This document shows, one piece after another, positions 55,803 to 64,000 of a stretch of DNA of 64,000 nt. The notes below the pieces were generated by a model. That model had not been told where the DNA came from, made no database searches, and worked only from the letters and a program-made list of their open reading frames with translations. This DNA is from Sphingomonas sp. ATCC 31555 (lineage in GTDB: Bacteria > Pseudomonadota > Alphaproteobacteria > Sphingomonadales > Sphingomonadaceae), in assembly GCF_000282895.1 (NCBI RefSeq), contig NZ_ALBQ01000021.1:165446-229445 (forward strand), read 5' to 3'. Within the stretch, counting starts at the first letter, position 1. Every line of letters begins with the position of its first letter. Both the position numbers and the translations under genes were made by a program.

Positions 55803-56708
55803 GTGAGCGAGGCCATGGACCGTAGCGAGCGGACCGGGCTCGGCCTTTCCATCGTGGCCCATGCCGCGGTGTTCGCCGCCTTGACGCTCAGCTTTCTGAA
55901 GCCGCCGCCGCAGGAACCGCCCAAGACGATTCCGATCGAGATTTCGCTGGCCGATACGGTGGGGCTGGAAAGCACCGCGCCAGTGGTGAGTCAGGAGGAA
56001 TTGGCGGCAAAGAAGTCGCCCGTGGAAGCGCCGGTCGAGCCGGAAAGCGCGCCCGCGCCGGCGCCTGATCCGCAGCCCTTGCCCAAGCCGCAGCCGGCGC
56101 CGCCCAAGCCTGCGCCCGAACCCCAGCCGCAGCCCAAGCCTGCCCCCGCCAAGCCGCAGCCCAAGCCGGCGGAAAAGCCGCAGCCGCAAAAGCCGAGCAA
56201 GCCCTCGCCGGCCGCCAAGCCGCAGCCGCAAAAGCCCAGCACCGCGCCCGCGCAGAGCGCTGCGACCGGCAACGCGCGTCGTCCGGTCAAGCCGACCGGC
56301 AATCTCGACGGGCTCGATTTCGGCCGATCGAACAACAAGACCAACAGCAAGGCGACGAACAATCCGGCCAGCAAGGCCTCGGCCCAGGATGTGGCGAGCT
56401 TTCGCGGCGTGATCGCCCGGCAGATCCAGCCCTGCGCCAACCGTCAGGTCACGCCCGGGCCGGGTGCCGAGCGCATTCGCGTGCTGCTGCGCGTGAACTT
56501 CAATCCCGATGGCTCGCTGGCCGGCGATCCGGACATTACCGGCGTGCAGGGGAACGATGCGACCAATGGTCGGTATGTGGAGCGGGTGAAGGATCTGGCG
56601 ATCGCCACCTTCAAGGGCTGCACGCCGATTCGTGGGCTGCCCGCCAATCTCTATGCCGTGCCGAGCGGCTGGAAGACCCTGGCGTTCAGCTACAAGCTGC
56701 CTGGATGA
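55803..56708 (+). CDS. tolA: Tol-Pal system protein TolA (TonB-family energy transducer)
   Basis: Links the inner-membrane TolQR motor to TolB/Pal. 301 residues: one transmembrane helix (about 15-33), a long Pro/Lys/Gln-rich periplasmic linker (about 70-160, PKP and QPKP repeats, where E. coli TolA has a helical Ala/Lys region), and a C-terminal globular domain with QIQPCANRQVTPGPGAERI and the paired cysteines (CANR and KGCTPIRGLP). GTG at 55803, one base after tolR; ATG at 55815 is an alternative. Confidence 0.9.
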   Translation: MSEAMDRSERTGLGLSIVAHAAVFAALTLSFLKPPPQEPPKTIPIEISLADTVGLESTAPVVSQEELAAKKSPVEAPVEPESAPAPAPDPQPLPKPQPAPPKPAPEPQPQPKPAPAKPQPKPAEKPQPQKPSKPSPAAKPQPQKPSTAPAQSAATGNARRPVKPTGNLDGLDFGRSNNKTNSKATNNPASKASAQDVASFRGVIARQIQPCANRQVTPGPGAERIRVLLRVNFNPDGSLAGDPDITGVQGNDATNGRYVERVKDLAIATFKGCTPIRGLPANLYAVPSGWKTLAFSYKLPG

Positions 56709-56718
56709 GGATGAACCG

Positions 56719-58113
56719 ATGAAATTCCCGACACTGGCCCTCGCGACGCTGTGCCTGGCGGGCACGGCCCATGCGCAGACCGATCCCGCGCCGCCGATCG
56801 CCAACAGCCCGCAGGCGGCCGCTCAGGATGCCGCTGCCCAGGCGCAGCAGGCCCAGCCGGTGATTGATATCGTCGGCGGCATTTCCGCGCCGATGCCGAT
56901 CGCCATTCCGGCGATGCCCACCTCCGCCGTAGTCGATACGCCGGCCGGCTCCACCGACGTGCTCGGGCAGAAGCTGGCAGAGGTCATCACCAACGATCTG
57001 CGCGGATCGGGCCTGTTCACGCCGGTTCCGCCGGCGCAGCTGCGTACGGTGAGCTTCCCGGAAGTCACCGCCCCCGCCTATGATTACTGGGGCGGAACCG
57101 GTGCCCAGTCGCTGGTGCAGGGCTATGTCCGCGCCAATTCGAACGGCACGCTGACGGTCGGCTGCTATCTCTACGACGTGCTCGCCAAGGTGGAGCTGGT
57201 GCGTCAGGGCTTCGTTGTATCGCCGGCCGATTGGCGCCGCGCCGGCCACAAATGCGCCGATTCGATCTACTCGCGCCTTACCGGCGAGGGTCCCTATTTC
57301 GACACCCAGGTCGTCTATATCGCCGAATCCGGCCCCAAGAATCGCCGCCGCAAGCAGCTGGCAATCATGGACCAGGATGGCGCCAATCACCGCTTCCTCA
57401 CCAACGGCCAGTCGATCACGCTCACGCCTCGCCTGTCGCCCAAGCTCAATGCGATCCTGTACATGAGCTTCGAGCGCGATCGGCCCTCGATCCATGTCTA
57501 TGATCTCAATTCGCGCCAGGATCGTACGCTCGTCTCCAATGTCGCGCTCAACTTCGCGCCGCACTGGTCGCCGGACGCGCGCTGGGTGCTTTTCTCGATG
57601 GCGATCGGCGGCAATACCGACATCTATCGCGTTCCGGCCAGCGGCGGCACGCCGGAGCGGCTGACCACCTCGCCGGGCATCGATACCGGCGGCAGCTACT
57701 CGCCCGACGGCTCGAAGATAGTGTTCGAAAGCGATCGCGGTGGCACCCAGCAGCTCTATGTGATGAACGCAAACGGCTCCAACCAGCACCGCATCAGCTT
57801 CGGCGGCGGCCGCTATGCGGCACCGGCATGGAGCCCGCGCGGCGATCAGATCGCCTTCACGCGCATGGGCGGCGGCGCGTTCCGCATCGGCGTGATGACC
57901 CCCTCGGGCGGGGGCGAGCAGTTGCTCACCAACAGCTGGGGCGATGAAGGTCCGAGCTGGGCCCCCAACGGCCGCGTCATCATCTTCTTCCGGTCCGCCC
58001 AGGGATCGGGTCGTCCAGACTTGTGGACGGTGGACCTTACCGGCCGCGCGACACGAAAAGTGCCGACTCCGCTCGACGGCTCGGATCCGAACTGGGGTGC
58101 CGTGCGTCCGTGA
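56719..58113 (+). CDS. tolB: Tol-Pal system beta-propeller protein TolB
   Basis: Periplasmic protein that connects TolA to Pal. 464 residues: signal peptide ending GTAHAQ, an N-terminal domain (LAEVITNDLRGSGLFTPV) and a six-bladed propeller with repeats of the WSPD and YSPDGSKIVFESDRGGTQQLYVMN form. A Gln/Ala-rich segment (residues 30-50) is inserted after the signal peptide. ATG at 56719, ten bases after tolA. Confidence 0.96.
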   Translation: MKFPTLALATLCLAGTAHAQTDPAPPIANSPQAAAQDAAAQAQQAQPVIDIVGGISAPMPIAIPAMPTSAVVDTPAGSTDVLGQKLAEVITNDLRGSGLFTPVPPAQLRTVSFPEVTAPAYDYWGGTGAQSLVQGYVRANSNGTLTVGCYLYDVLAKVELVRQGFVVSPADWRRAGHKCADSIYSRLTGEGPYFDTQVVYIAESGPKNRRRKQLAIMDQDGANHRFLTNGQSITLTPRLSPKLNAILYMSFERDRPSIHVYDLNSRQDRTLVSNVALNFAPHWSPDARWVLFSMAIGGNTDIYRVPASGGTPERLTTSPGIDTGGSYSPDGSKIVFESDRGGTQQLYVMNANGSNQHRISFGGGRYAAPAWSPRGDQIAFTRMGGGAFRIGVMTPSGGGEQLLTNSWGDEGPSWAPNGRVIIFFRSAQGSGRPDLWTVDLTGRATRKVPTPLDGSDPNWGAVRP

Positions 58114-58180
58114 CATTCAGTAGAAACTTTTGCGTAACGAAAGCGCGTCATGCGCGAACACCAGTGACAAGGAGGATATT

Positions 58181-58693
58181 ATGACCAAGCTCGTCCCCAG
58201 CCTGATGCTCGGCGTGGCGCTCGTCGCCACCGCAGCCTGCTCGAAGAAGCCGCCGAAGGAACTCCCGCCCGCGCCGACCGAGACGCCGGTCGCCAGCCAG
58301 CCCTATGGCAACGGCGAAACCACGCAGACCTCCTCGATGTCGGAGCAGTTCCGCCGCGAAGTCACCAGCGACACGATCCACTTCGGTCTCGATCAGTCGG
58401 ATATCGATCAGGAATCGCGCGCGGTGCTGGACAGCCAGGCCAAGTGGCTGGTGGCGCACCCGAACGTGCGCATCACGCTGGAAGGCCATTGCGACGAGCG
58501 CGGCACGCGCGAATATAACCTCGCACTGGGCGATCGCCGGGCCAATGCGGCGAAGAACTATCTCGCGGCGCAGGGCGTCTCGGCCGATCGCATCACCACG
58601 ATCAGCTACGGCAAGGAACGCCCGGTCGCGATGGGCTCGGACGAAGCGAGCTGGGCGCAGAACCGCCGCGCGGTAACGCTCGTCCTCAACTAA
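58181..58693 (+). CDS. pal: peptidoglycan-associated lipoprotein Pal
   Basis: Outer-membrane lipoprotein that binds peptidoglycan and interacts with TolB. 170 residues; lipid-attachment Cys20 after ALVATAA (Thr at -3 in place of the usual Leu), proline-rich linker, then an OmpA-like domain with the diaminopimelate-binding residues in ITLEGHCDERGTREYNLALGDRRANA. AGGAGG precedes the ATG by 6 bases. cpoB/ybgF does not follow; a terminator closes the operon. Confidence 0.97.
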   Translation: MTKLVPSLMLGVALVATAACSKKPPKELPPAPTETPVASQPYGNGETTQTSSMSEQFRREVTSDTIHFGLDQSDIDQESRAVLDSQAKWLVAHPNVRITLEGHCDERGTREYNLALGDRRANAAKNYLAAQGVSADRITTISYGKERPVAMGSDEASWAQNRRAVTLVLN

Positions 58694-58720
58694 GCGCAGT
58701 CGGCTCAACGCTGGAAATCA

Positions 58721-58752
58721 GGCCGCCGGGGCAGGGCTCCGGCGGCCTTTTT
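58721..58752 (+). terminator. rho-independent terminator of the tol-pal operon
   Basis: GGCCGCCGG (58721-58729) and CCGGCGGCC (58739-58747) form a perfect 9-bp stem, followed by TTTTT at 58748-58752. Confidence 0.92.
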
Positions 58753-58787
58753 CGTGCCCGCCGATTCCGCTTGCCCGTCGCCTTACC

Positions 58788-58812
58788 TTGATATAAATAT
58801 GATATCATAATT
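58788..58812. promoter_or_regulatory. tandem TGATAT sites over the SPFH operon promoter
   Basis: TGATAT occurs at 58789-58794 and again at 58800-58805, 11 bases apart in the same orientation; the second is part of the perfect palindrome ATGATATCAT (58799-58808). A -10-like TATGAT (58798-58803) overlaps the sites. One-helical-turn spacing of short direct repeats is typical of ribbon-helix-helix operators, and the operon encodes such a protein, so autoregulation is a reasonable inference. Confidence 0.5.
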
Positions 58813-58824
58813 CAGGAGGGAAAA

Positions 58825-59730
58825 ATGACGGACCTACGCAGTGCCGCACCTGCCTTGCAGCAGAGCCGGGAAACGGGGGCGCACACGGCCAGCGGCTATG
58901 GCATGCTGCTGGTCGAGGCGATTGTGCTGGCCGCGGGCGGGCTGGCCTTCACGCAGATCGATCGTGTGCCGAACTGGATGATCCTCGTGTGGCTCGCGCT
59001 CGCCGCGCTGGTGTTCCTGTTCGTGCTCTGCGGCTTCTACCTGCTCCAGCCCAACCAGGCGGCGGCGATCCTGCTGTTCGGCGATTATCGCGGCACCGAT
59101 CGCACCACCGGCCTGCGCTGGTCCTGGCCGTGGCTGATCAAGAAGACGGTGTCGGTGCGCGCGAACAACATCATCTCGGACAAGATCAAGGTGAACGATC
59201 TGCGCGGTAACCCGATCGAGATGGCGGCGCAGGTGGTGTGGCGCGTCACCGATACGGCGCAGGCGCTGTTCGACGTCGATGACTACAAGGCCTTTGTGAA
59301 CGTCCAGATCGAAGCGGCGGTGCGCACCATCGGCTCGCGCTATCCCTATGACGATTTCGAGCATCAGGAAGTCACGCTGCGCGGCAATCACGATCAAGTC
59401 GGCGGCGAATTGCGCACCGAACTGATCGCGCGGCTGGCGGTGGCGGGCATCACCGTCGACGAATGCGGCTTCACCCATCTGGCCTATGCGCAGGAAATCG
59501 CCGGCGCGATGCTGCGGCGTCAGCAGGCACAGGCGGTGGTCGCCGCCCGCAAGGCGCTGGTCGAAGGCGCGGTCGGCATGGTCGAAATGGCGCTGGAGCA
59601 GCTTTCCGCCAAGAACGTGGTCGACCTCGACGACGAACGCCGCGCCGCCATGGTGTCGAACCTGATGGTCGTGCTGTGCGGCGAGCGGGATACCCAGCCC
59701 GTAGTCAATGCAGGTTCCCTCTATCAGTAA
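58825..59730 (+). CDS. SPFH/band-7 domain membrane protein
   Basis: A 301-residue membrane protein with two hydrophobic segments near the N-terminus (about 27-44 and 51-73) and a prohibitin-homology domain (about 75-215: LLQPNQAAAILLFGDYRGTDRTTGL, IEMAAQVVWRVTDTAQALFDVDDYKAFV, LIARLAVAGITVDECGF), then a helical C-terminus with RRQQAQAVVAARKALVEGAV that could oligomerise. SPFH proteins form large membrane assemblies. AGGAGGG lies 5 bases before the ATG. Its specific role is unknown. Confidence 0.9.
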   Translation: MTDLRSAAPALQQSRETGAHTASGYGMLLVEAIVLAAGGLAFTQIDRVPNWMILVWLALAALVFLFVLCGFYLLQPNQAAAILLFGDYRGTDRTTGLRWSWPWLIKKTVSVRANNIISDKIKVNDLRGNPIEMAAQVVWRVTDTAQALFDVDDYKAFVNVQIEAAVRTIGSRYPYDDFEHQEVTLRGNHDQVGGELRTELIARLAVAGITVDECGFTHLAYAQEIAGAMLRRQQAQAVVAARKALVEGAVGMVEMALEQLSAKNVVDLDDERRAAMVSNLMVVLCGERDTQPVVNAGSLYQ

Positions 59731-59739
59731 GGCGTCGTC

Positions 59740-59955
59740 GTGAGCGGACCCCCGCAGAAAAAGGCCTTTCCCCTCCGCCTCGATCCCGCACTATACGCGG
59801 CGATCGAGCGGAGTGCGGCGAGCGACCTGCGCAGCGTGAACGCGCAGGTCGAATGCCTGCTGCGCGAGGCGCTGGCACGGCGCGGGGTGAAGCTTGCCGA
59901 TCCGGTGCGGCCCAAGCGCGGCCGCCCGGCAAAGGCGCAAGGAGATGGGGAATGA
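59740..59955 (+). CDS. Arc-type ribbon-helix-helix DNA-binding protein with AT-hook-like tail
   Basis: A 71-residue protein (GTG start) with the Arc/MetJ fold: strand KKAFPLRLDPALYAAIER followed by the two helices ending VNAQVECLLREALARRG (about residues 8-50), then a basic tail with KRGRPAKA (about 58-65), an AT-hook-like core RGRP. It begins 9 bases after the SPFH gene and overlaps the next gene (ATGA). It could regulate the operon or act as an antitoxin-like partner; no toxin domain is seen next to it. Confidence 0.88.
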   Translation: MSGPPQKKAFPLRLDPALYAAIERSAASDLRSVNAQVECLLREALARRGVKLADPVRPKRGRPAKAQGDGE

Positions 59956-60194
59956 CCGAAGATCAGCTGCGTACCAACTACTGGTTCCGGCCCAGGCTGT
60001 TGGGAATCGTCTCCGTGCCGGTGACGTGGCAGGGATGGACGGCGGTGCTGGTCTATCTCGTGCTCGCCGCCTGGATTGTGCTGCGCGCGGTGCAGGGCAG
60101 CGCGGCGCAGGTTTGGCTGCTGGCACCACTCACCATCTTCGCCTGGCTGTTCTGCTTCTGGCACACCGATGGCGGGTGGCGCTGCCGCGAATGA
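59952..60194 (+). CDS. small two-helix membrane protein (80 aa)
   Basis: An 80-residue protein with the start MTEDQLRTNYWFRPRLLG and two hydrophobic segments (about 25-45 and 51-68) separated by a short loop (RAVQGSAAQ), ending HTDGGWRCRE. I do not recognise a named family. Its ATG overlaps the stop of the RHH gene (59952-59955), so translational coupling is likely. The gene is convergent with the S1/P1 nuclease gene, 9 bases away. Confidence 0.8.
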   Translation: MTEDQLRTNYWFRPRLLGIVSVPVTWQGWTAVLVYLVLAAWIVLRAVQGSAAQVWLLAPLTIFAWLFCFWHTDGGWRCRE

Positions 60195-60203
60195 GTGTCG
60201 CGT

Positions 60204-61049
60204 TCAGCCGAGCGCTTCGTCCAGCAGCCGGGCCAGGCGCAGGCCGCCACGCACCACCTGCTGGCGCGCCACCGGCACCAGCTTCTCGATCGCTGCCTCG
60301 CTGAGCTGCGCCGGCCGCGCCGCGGCGGTGCACATGTCGGCACCGGCGGCGGCGGGATAGGCGTAGTCGCGCGCGACTTCCCAATTCTCGCGGCTCCAGT
60401 CTTCCACATTGCCGGTCCACAGCGCAGCGCGCTCGGCGGCGCTGTACTGCCGCACCGGCGAAGGCGGGGTGGAGATCGCCCGCTCGGCCAGATAGCCATC
60501 CCACACTGCGTGCAGGTTCAGCCGCTTGCTGGTGAACAGGCCATAATTGGTCTTCACCTGGTTGCCGCCCAGATCGTGATGGTCGCCCGCGTGCAGCGGC
60601 TGGTGGAGATCGCCGACGAAGTGGACCAGGAAGGCCAGCGCCTGCACCCGCTCGCGCAGCGGCACGCTGCGATCCTTCAGCAGCTTCACGTCGCGCTCGA
60701 TCTGCGCCGACACGCAATTGCCGTCGCGGCACGGCGGCTTCAGGTCGAACGGCGCGCACACGTCGATATTCTGGTAGTGCCAGGAATAGGCATAGCTGAA
60801 GCGCGGCCCCAGCGTCTTGATGCAATCCGCCCACACGCTCGCTTCTTCGATCGTCCGTGCCGGGCAGGTCGGCGTCTCGAGCAGCCCTTGCCGTGCAAGC
60901 AGCGCATCGATCCGCGCGCGCACCTGTGGCGTCACGTTGCGATAGGCGATCGCCGCCACCGTCTGGTGGCCATATTCCCAATAGGCGGCGGCGGGGGTGG
61001 CGGCGCCCAGGCCGATCAGCGTGGCGAGCAGAAGCAGGATGCGACTCAT
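60204..61049 (-). CDS. S1/P1-type zinc-dependent nuclease
   Basis: Exported single-strand-specific nuclease/3'-nucleotidase of the S1/P1 family, 281 residues. The signal peptide ends PAAAY or PAAA, leaving a Trp (WEYGHQ) at or near the mature N-terminus; in P1 nuclease Trp1 is a zinc ligand. Further ligands: GHQTVAAIA, WHYQNIDV, LVHFVGDLHQPLHAGDHHDLGGNQ and LHAVWDGYL. The ATG at 61049 begins the signal peptide. Likely secreted or periplasmic nucleic-acid scavenging. Confidence 0.93.
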   Translation of the reverse strand: MSRILLLLATLIGLGAATPAAAYWEYGHQTVAAIAYRNVTPQVRARIDALLARQGLLETPTCPARTIEEASVWADCIKTLGPRFSYAYSWHYQNIDVCAPFDLKPPCRDGNCVSAQIERDVKLLKDRSVPLRERVQALAFLVHFVGDLHQPLHAGDHHDLGGNQVKTNYGLFTSKRLNLHAVWDGYLAERAISTPPSPVRQYSAAERAALWTGNVEDWSRENWEVARDYAYPAAAGADMCTAAARPAQLSEAAIEKLVPVARQQVVRGGLRLARLLDEALG

Positions 61050-61100
61050 GCCGCCCGCCCTAGGCGCGCGGCGCGCCGGCATCAATCGGTCAGCGGTACG

Positions 61101-62045
61101 TCAGCGGTCCGTATCGCCGAAGATCGCGACCAGTTTCTCGCCGCCGTCCGCGACGCGGCCGCGGTACATGCCCGGCGTGGTGAAGCACCAGTCCAGCTCG
61201 CCGCCGGGGGCAGCCAGGATCACGCCGCCCACGCCGCCCATCGCCTTCACATCGGCCATCACCACCTCGGCGGCCTGCCGCGCGGTTTCGCCGCGAAAGC
61301 GCATCCGTGCGCAAATCTCGTGCCCCACGCCTTCGCGGATGAAGAACTCGCCCGATCCTGTCGCCGAAACCGCGCAGGCGCGATCATCGGCATAGGTGCC
61401 CGCGCCGATCAGCGGCGAATCGCCCACCCGGCCCCAGCGCTTGCCGGTTAGGCCGCCGGTGGAGGTCGCCGCAGCGACATGGCCGTGCATGTCCATCGCC
61501 ACCGCGCCTACCGTGCCGTACTTCATGTCGACGTCGAAGCCGCCGCGCGCCGTGTCGGCCTTCATCCAATCGAGCTGCTGCCGCCGCTCGGCCGTACCGA
61601 ACCAGCTATTGTCGACCTGTTCCAGCGCCTGTTCGCGGGCGAACTGGTCGGCGCCGGCGCCGGCCAGCAGTACGTGCGGGCTGCCTTCCATCACCGCGCG
61701 GGCCAGCGCCACCGGGTGGCGGGTGGTCGTCGATCCGGCGACCGCCCCCGCCGCACGATCGAAACCGTCCATGATCGCCGCATCCAGCGTATGGCCGCCT
61801 TCCCAGGTGAACACCGATCCGTGCCCGGCGTTGAAGTGCGGATCGTCTTCCAGCACCTGCACCGCCGCCTGCACCGCATCGACCGCGGATCCGCCGGCTG
61901 CCAGCACGGCGGCACCTGCATCCAGCGCGGCATGCAGCCCGGCCTCGGCGCCGGTCACCTGCTCCGGGGGCAGCGTGTCGCGCATCATGCTGCCCGCGCC
62001 GCCGTGAATGGCAAGAGTCCATCGGGGGGTGGCGGGGGTCGACAT
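61101..62045 (-). CDS. iaaA: isoaspartyl peptidase/L-asparaginase (plant-type Ntn hydrolase)
   Basis: Self-cleaving threonine hydrolase that removes isoaspartyl residues and hydrolyses asparagine. 314 residues. N-terminal WTLAIHGGAGSM; the cleavage site is immediately before the Thr of GTVGAVAMDMHGHVAAATSTGG (about residue 185); the late block RVGDSPLIGAGTYADD binds substrate. No signal peptide. Confidence 0.93.
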   Translation of the reverse strand: MSTPATPRWTLAIHGGAGSMMRDTLPPEQVTGAEAGLHAALDAGAAVLAAGGSAVDAVQAAVQVLEDDPHFNAGHGSVFTWEGGHTLDAAIMDGFDRAAGAVAGSTTTRHPVALARAVMEGSPHVLLAGAGADQFAREQALEQVDNSWFGTAERRQQLDWMKADTARGGFDVDMKYGTVGAVAMDMHGHVAAATSTGGLTGKRWGRVGDSPLIGAGTYADDRACAVSATGSGEFFIREGVGHEICARMRFRGETARQAAEVVMADVKAMGGVGGVILAAPGGELDWCFTTPGMYRGRVADGGEKLVAIFGDTDR

Positions 62046-62078
62046 GGAAAGGCTCCGGCTAGGGTGGTGCCGCTCCCC

Positions 62079-62720
62079 CTAGCAGATCGCGGCGGCCCTG
62101 CCAGTGTCGCGCCGGGTCCGCAGCCGCAGTGCGGCGCCGGCCAGCCCCATGCCCCCGATCAGCAGCGCCCATTGGCCCGGCTCCGGGGCCGCTGAAAGCG
62201 TGCCGCTGGTGAAGGCGAAGTTGATCGTGCCGCTCAGGTCGCCGCCGTTGGTGCCGCCGTAATTGGTGAAGAAGTCATAGCGCCCGGTGCCGATGAGCGG
62301 CGTCAGCGAGTCGTTGAGCGCCGCCATGTTGAACACCAGCCGGAACGAAGCGGTGCTGTTGATGCCGTACAGATTCGGGCTGGCGTATAGCGAGCCCTGG
62401 CCGGCGGTCACGCCGAAGCTGGCGGTATCGAAAAAGTCGAGGTCGGAGTCGCTCGCCTGTCCGGAAAAGGCGAAGCTGGGCAGCGTCGCGCTGTACATCA
62501 CATCGGTAAAGCCGTTGCTCAGATCGATGCGGAACGTGCCCGAGATGTCTTGTCCGTTGAAATCATAGATAATGTAGGGGTCGCTGACCGGCATGTCGAA
62601 GATCTCGGAAGTCGTCACCGTGCCGCTGAACGTGCCGGTATAGACTTGTGCCTGGGCAACGGTCGCCCCGGCCAGGCAAGCTGCTAGCGCAACGCTGCGT
62701 ATCGCGAACCCAATCGTCAT
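62079..62720 (-). CDS. PEPxxWA-CTERM sorting-domain protein
   Basis: A 213-residue exported protein: signal peptide MTIGFAIRSVALAACLAGATVAQAQ, a beta-rich middle domain (YTGTFSGTVTTSEIFDMPV, FNGQDISGTFRIDL), and a C-terminal exosortase signal PEPGQWALLIGGMGLAGAAL followed by a basic RLRTRR. The PEPxxWA form is typical of sphingomonads. Sorting requires an exosortase, which is not in this window. Function of the mature domain unknown. Confidence 0.92.
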   Translation of the reverse strand: MTIGFAIRSVALAACLAGATVAQAQVYTGTFSGTVTTSEIFDMPVSDPYIIYDFNGQDISGTFRIDLSNGFTDVMYSATLPSFAFSGQASDSDLDFFDTASFGVTAGQGSLYASPNLYGINSTASFRLVFNMAALNDSLTPLIGTGRYDFFTNYGGTNGGDLSGTINFAFTSGTLSAAPEPGQWALLIGGMGLAGAALRLRTRRDTGRAAAIC

Positions 62721-62840
62721 CGGTCATCCCCTCTTTGTTATGACCGATAGTTAACAGAATTTAACCATCGCCGGAACGGTGGAATCCCGGATAGCGACGT
62801 CCCGCGCGCGTCTGCCCTAGGCGGCGGGGGACTCACGGGC

Positions 62841-62846
62841 TATATG
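62841..62846 (+). promoter_or_regulatory. -10 box of ispG, leaderless arrangement
   Basis: TATATG ends seven bases before the ispG ATG (62854), which puts the transcription start at the start codon, and there is no Shine-Dalgarno sequence. No convincing -35 hexamer was found at 16-18 bases. Confidence 0.35.
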
Positions 62847-62853
62847 GCGGGCC

Positions 62854-63978
62854 ATGTCCGTACGACCCTGGCGCGATATCGTCCGGCGGCCCAGCCGTCA
62901 GATCATGGTGGGCAACGTGCCCGTTGGCGGCGATGCGCCGGTGACGGTGCAGACGATGACCAACACCGCGACGTCCGACGTGAAGGCGACGATCGACCAG
63001 ATCCGCCGCTGCGAGGAAGCCGGCGCGGACATCATCCGCGTTTCCTGCCCCGACGTCGAGAGCACAGCCGCGCTCAAGCAGATTGTCCGCGCCGCGCGCG
63101 TGCCGATCGTCGCCGACATCCATTTCCATTATAAGCGTGCGCTCGAGGCCGCCGATGCCGGCGCTGCCTGCCTCCGCATCAACCCCGGCAATATCGGCTC
63201 TGCCGACCGCGTGAACGAAGTCGTCAACGCCGCCAAGGCCAACGGTGCCGCGATCCGCATCGGCGTCAACGCCGGCAGCCTCGAGAAGGACCTGCTCGAG
63301 AAATATGGCGAGCCCTGCCCCGAAGCGCTGGTCGAATCCGCGCTCGACCATATCAAGCTGCTCCAGGATCGCGACTTTCACGAATTCAAGGTGGCGGTGA
63401 AGGCGAGCGACGTGTTCCTCGCCGTCGCCGCCTATCAGCAGCTGGCCGATGCGGTCGATTGCCCGCTGCACCTCGGCATCACCGAGGCGGGCGGCTTTGT
63501 CGGCGGTACGGTCAAGTCGGCGATCGGCATCGGCTCGCTGCTCTGGTTCGGCATCGGCGACACGATCCGCGTCAGCCTCTCGGCCGAGCCCGAGGAGGAA
63601 ATCCGCGTCGGGTTCGAGATCCTAAAGTCGCTGGGCATCCGCAACCGGGGCGTCCGCGTCGTCTCCTGCCCCAGCTGCGCGCGCCAGGGCTTCGACGTGA
63701 TCCGCACCGTCCAGGCGCTGGAGGAACGGCTCCAGCACATCCGAACGCCGCTGTCGCTCTCGGTGCTCGGCTGCGTCGTCAACGGCCCCGGCGAGGCGCG
63801 CGAGACCGATATCGGCCTCACTGGCGGCGGCAATGGCAAGCACATGGTCTATCTGTCGGGCCTGACCGATCACACGGTCGAGGATGCCGACATGCTCGAT
63901 CACATCGTCAAGCTGGTCGAAGCCAAGGCCGCCGAAATCGAAGCCGCGAGCGCAGCCCCGGCGGAAGCGGCGGAATAG
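62854..63978 (+). CDS. ispG: (E)-4-hydroxy-3-methylbut-2-enyl-diphosphate synthase
   Basis: 4Fe-4S enzyme of the MEP isoprenoid pathway. 374 residues with an N-terminal TIM barrel ([45 protein letters not shown]) and C-terminal cluster domain: Cys ligands in [12 protein letters not shown] and [15 protein letters not shown], the latter also providing the Glu ligand. C-terminal 15 residues are Ala/Glu-rich. About 20 bases remain to the window edge. Confidence 0.97.
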   Translation: MSVRPWRDIVRRPSRQIMVGNVPVGGDAPVTVQTMTNTATSDVKATIDQIRRCEEAGADIIRVSCPDVESTAALKQIVRAARVPIVADIHFHYKRALEAADAGAACLRINPGNIGSADRVNEVVNAAKANGAAIRIGVNAGSLEKDLLEKYGEPCPEALVESALDHIKLLQDRDFHEFKVAVKASDVFLAVAAYQQLADAVDCPLHLGITEAGGFVGGTVKSAIGIGSLLWFGIGDTIRVSLSAEPEEEIRVGFEILKSLGIRNRGVRVVSCPSCARQGFDVIRTVQALEERLQHIRTPLSLSVLGCVVNGPGEARETDIGLTGGGNGKHMVYLSGLTDHTVEDADMLDHIVKLVEAKAAEIEAASAAPAEAAE

Positions 63979-64000
63979 CCTCCACCCAGGCGGGGGGGGG

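Noticed and set aside
59463..60194. 243-codon frame ending in the small membrane protein
   Set aside because: The first 163 codons are an out-of-frame reading of the SPFH and RHH genes; the genuine start is the ATG at 59952 overlapping the RHH stop.

Overview
The window is about 65% GC, densely coded and free of rRNA, tRNA, phage and complete insertion sequences. Gene content points to an alphaproteobacterium of the Sphingomonadaceae (Sphingomonas-like): a C4-type 5-aminolevulinate synthase, the MipZ division-plane ATPase, a PgmG-type phosphomannomutase/phosphoglucomutase, a PEPxxWA-CTERM protein, Uma2 and DUF559 nuclease-fold proteins, and the order rpiB-glyA-nrdR-trmJ. This assignment is inference from gene content only.

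Layout. 1-9.9 kb: an efflux lipoprotein (cut by the window edge), acs, an M13 metallopeptidase, a POT peptide transporter, a nitroreductase, then a compact GntR / signal peptidase I / 2OG-oxygenase-like cluster. 10-19 kb (minus strand): a small unknown protein, an M16 peptidase, and an overlapping operon of ABC ATPase, permease-binding protein fusion, family 3 glycosidase and galM. 19-28 kb: SDR, adhP, thrC, a HEAT-like protein with a suspicious N-terminus, a DUF559 gene enclosed by inverted repeats, acyl-CoA dehydrogenase, a Sua5-type tsaC, a 0.5 kb gene-poor gap, msrA and galE. 28-36 kb: agmatine-to-putrescine genes aguA-aguB, a pair of REP hairpins, an M28 peptidase, rpsD, and rpiB-glyA-nrdR-trmJ. 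36-46 kb: a LytTR membrane regulator, btaA-btaB for betaine lipid synthesis behind a Pho-box-like triple repeat, Uma2, hemA, murI, plsY-dprA, an outer-membrane beta-barrel and yghU. 46-58.7 kb: topA, a Sel1-like protein, panC, mipZ with a membrane J-domain protein, pgmG, an exonuclease, and the complete ybgC-tolQRAB-pal operon. 58.8-64 kb: an SPFH / ribbon-helix-helix / small membrane protein operon, an S1/P1 nuclease, an isoaspartyl peptidase, a PEP-CTERM protein and ispG.

Most of the window is core metabolism and envelope maintenance. The parts that most deserve a second look are the repeat-bounded DUF559 cassette (22796-23348), whose repeats supply the gene's ribosome binding site and its last 17 codons; the SPFH-RHH operon with tandem TGATAT sites over its promoter; the predicted PhoB control of betaine lipid genes; the GntR-signal peptidase-oxygenase cluster with a palindrome in the -10 box and an apparently leaderless transcript; and a probable in-frame amber codon at the start of the HEAT-like gene.

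All identifications come from reading motifs and lengths by eye; no database search was run.
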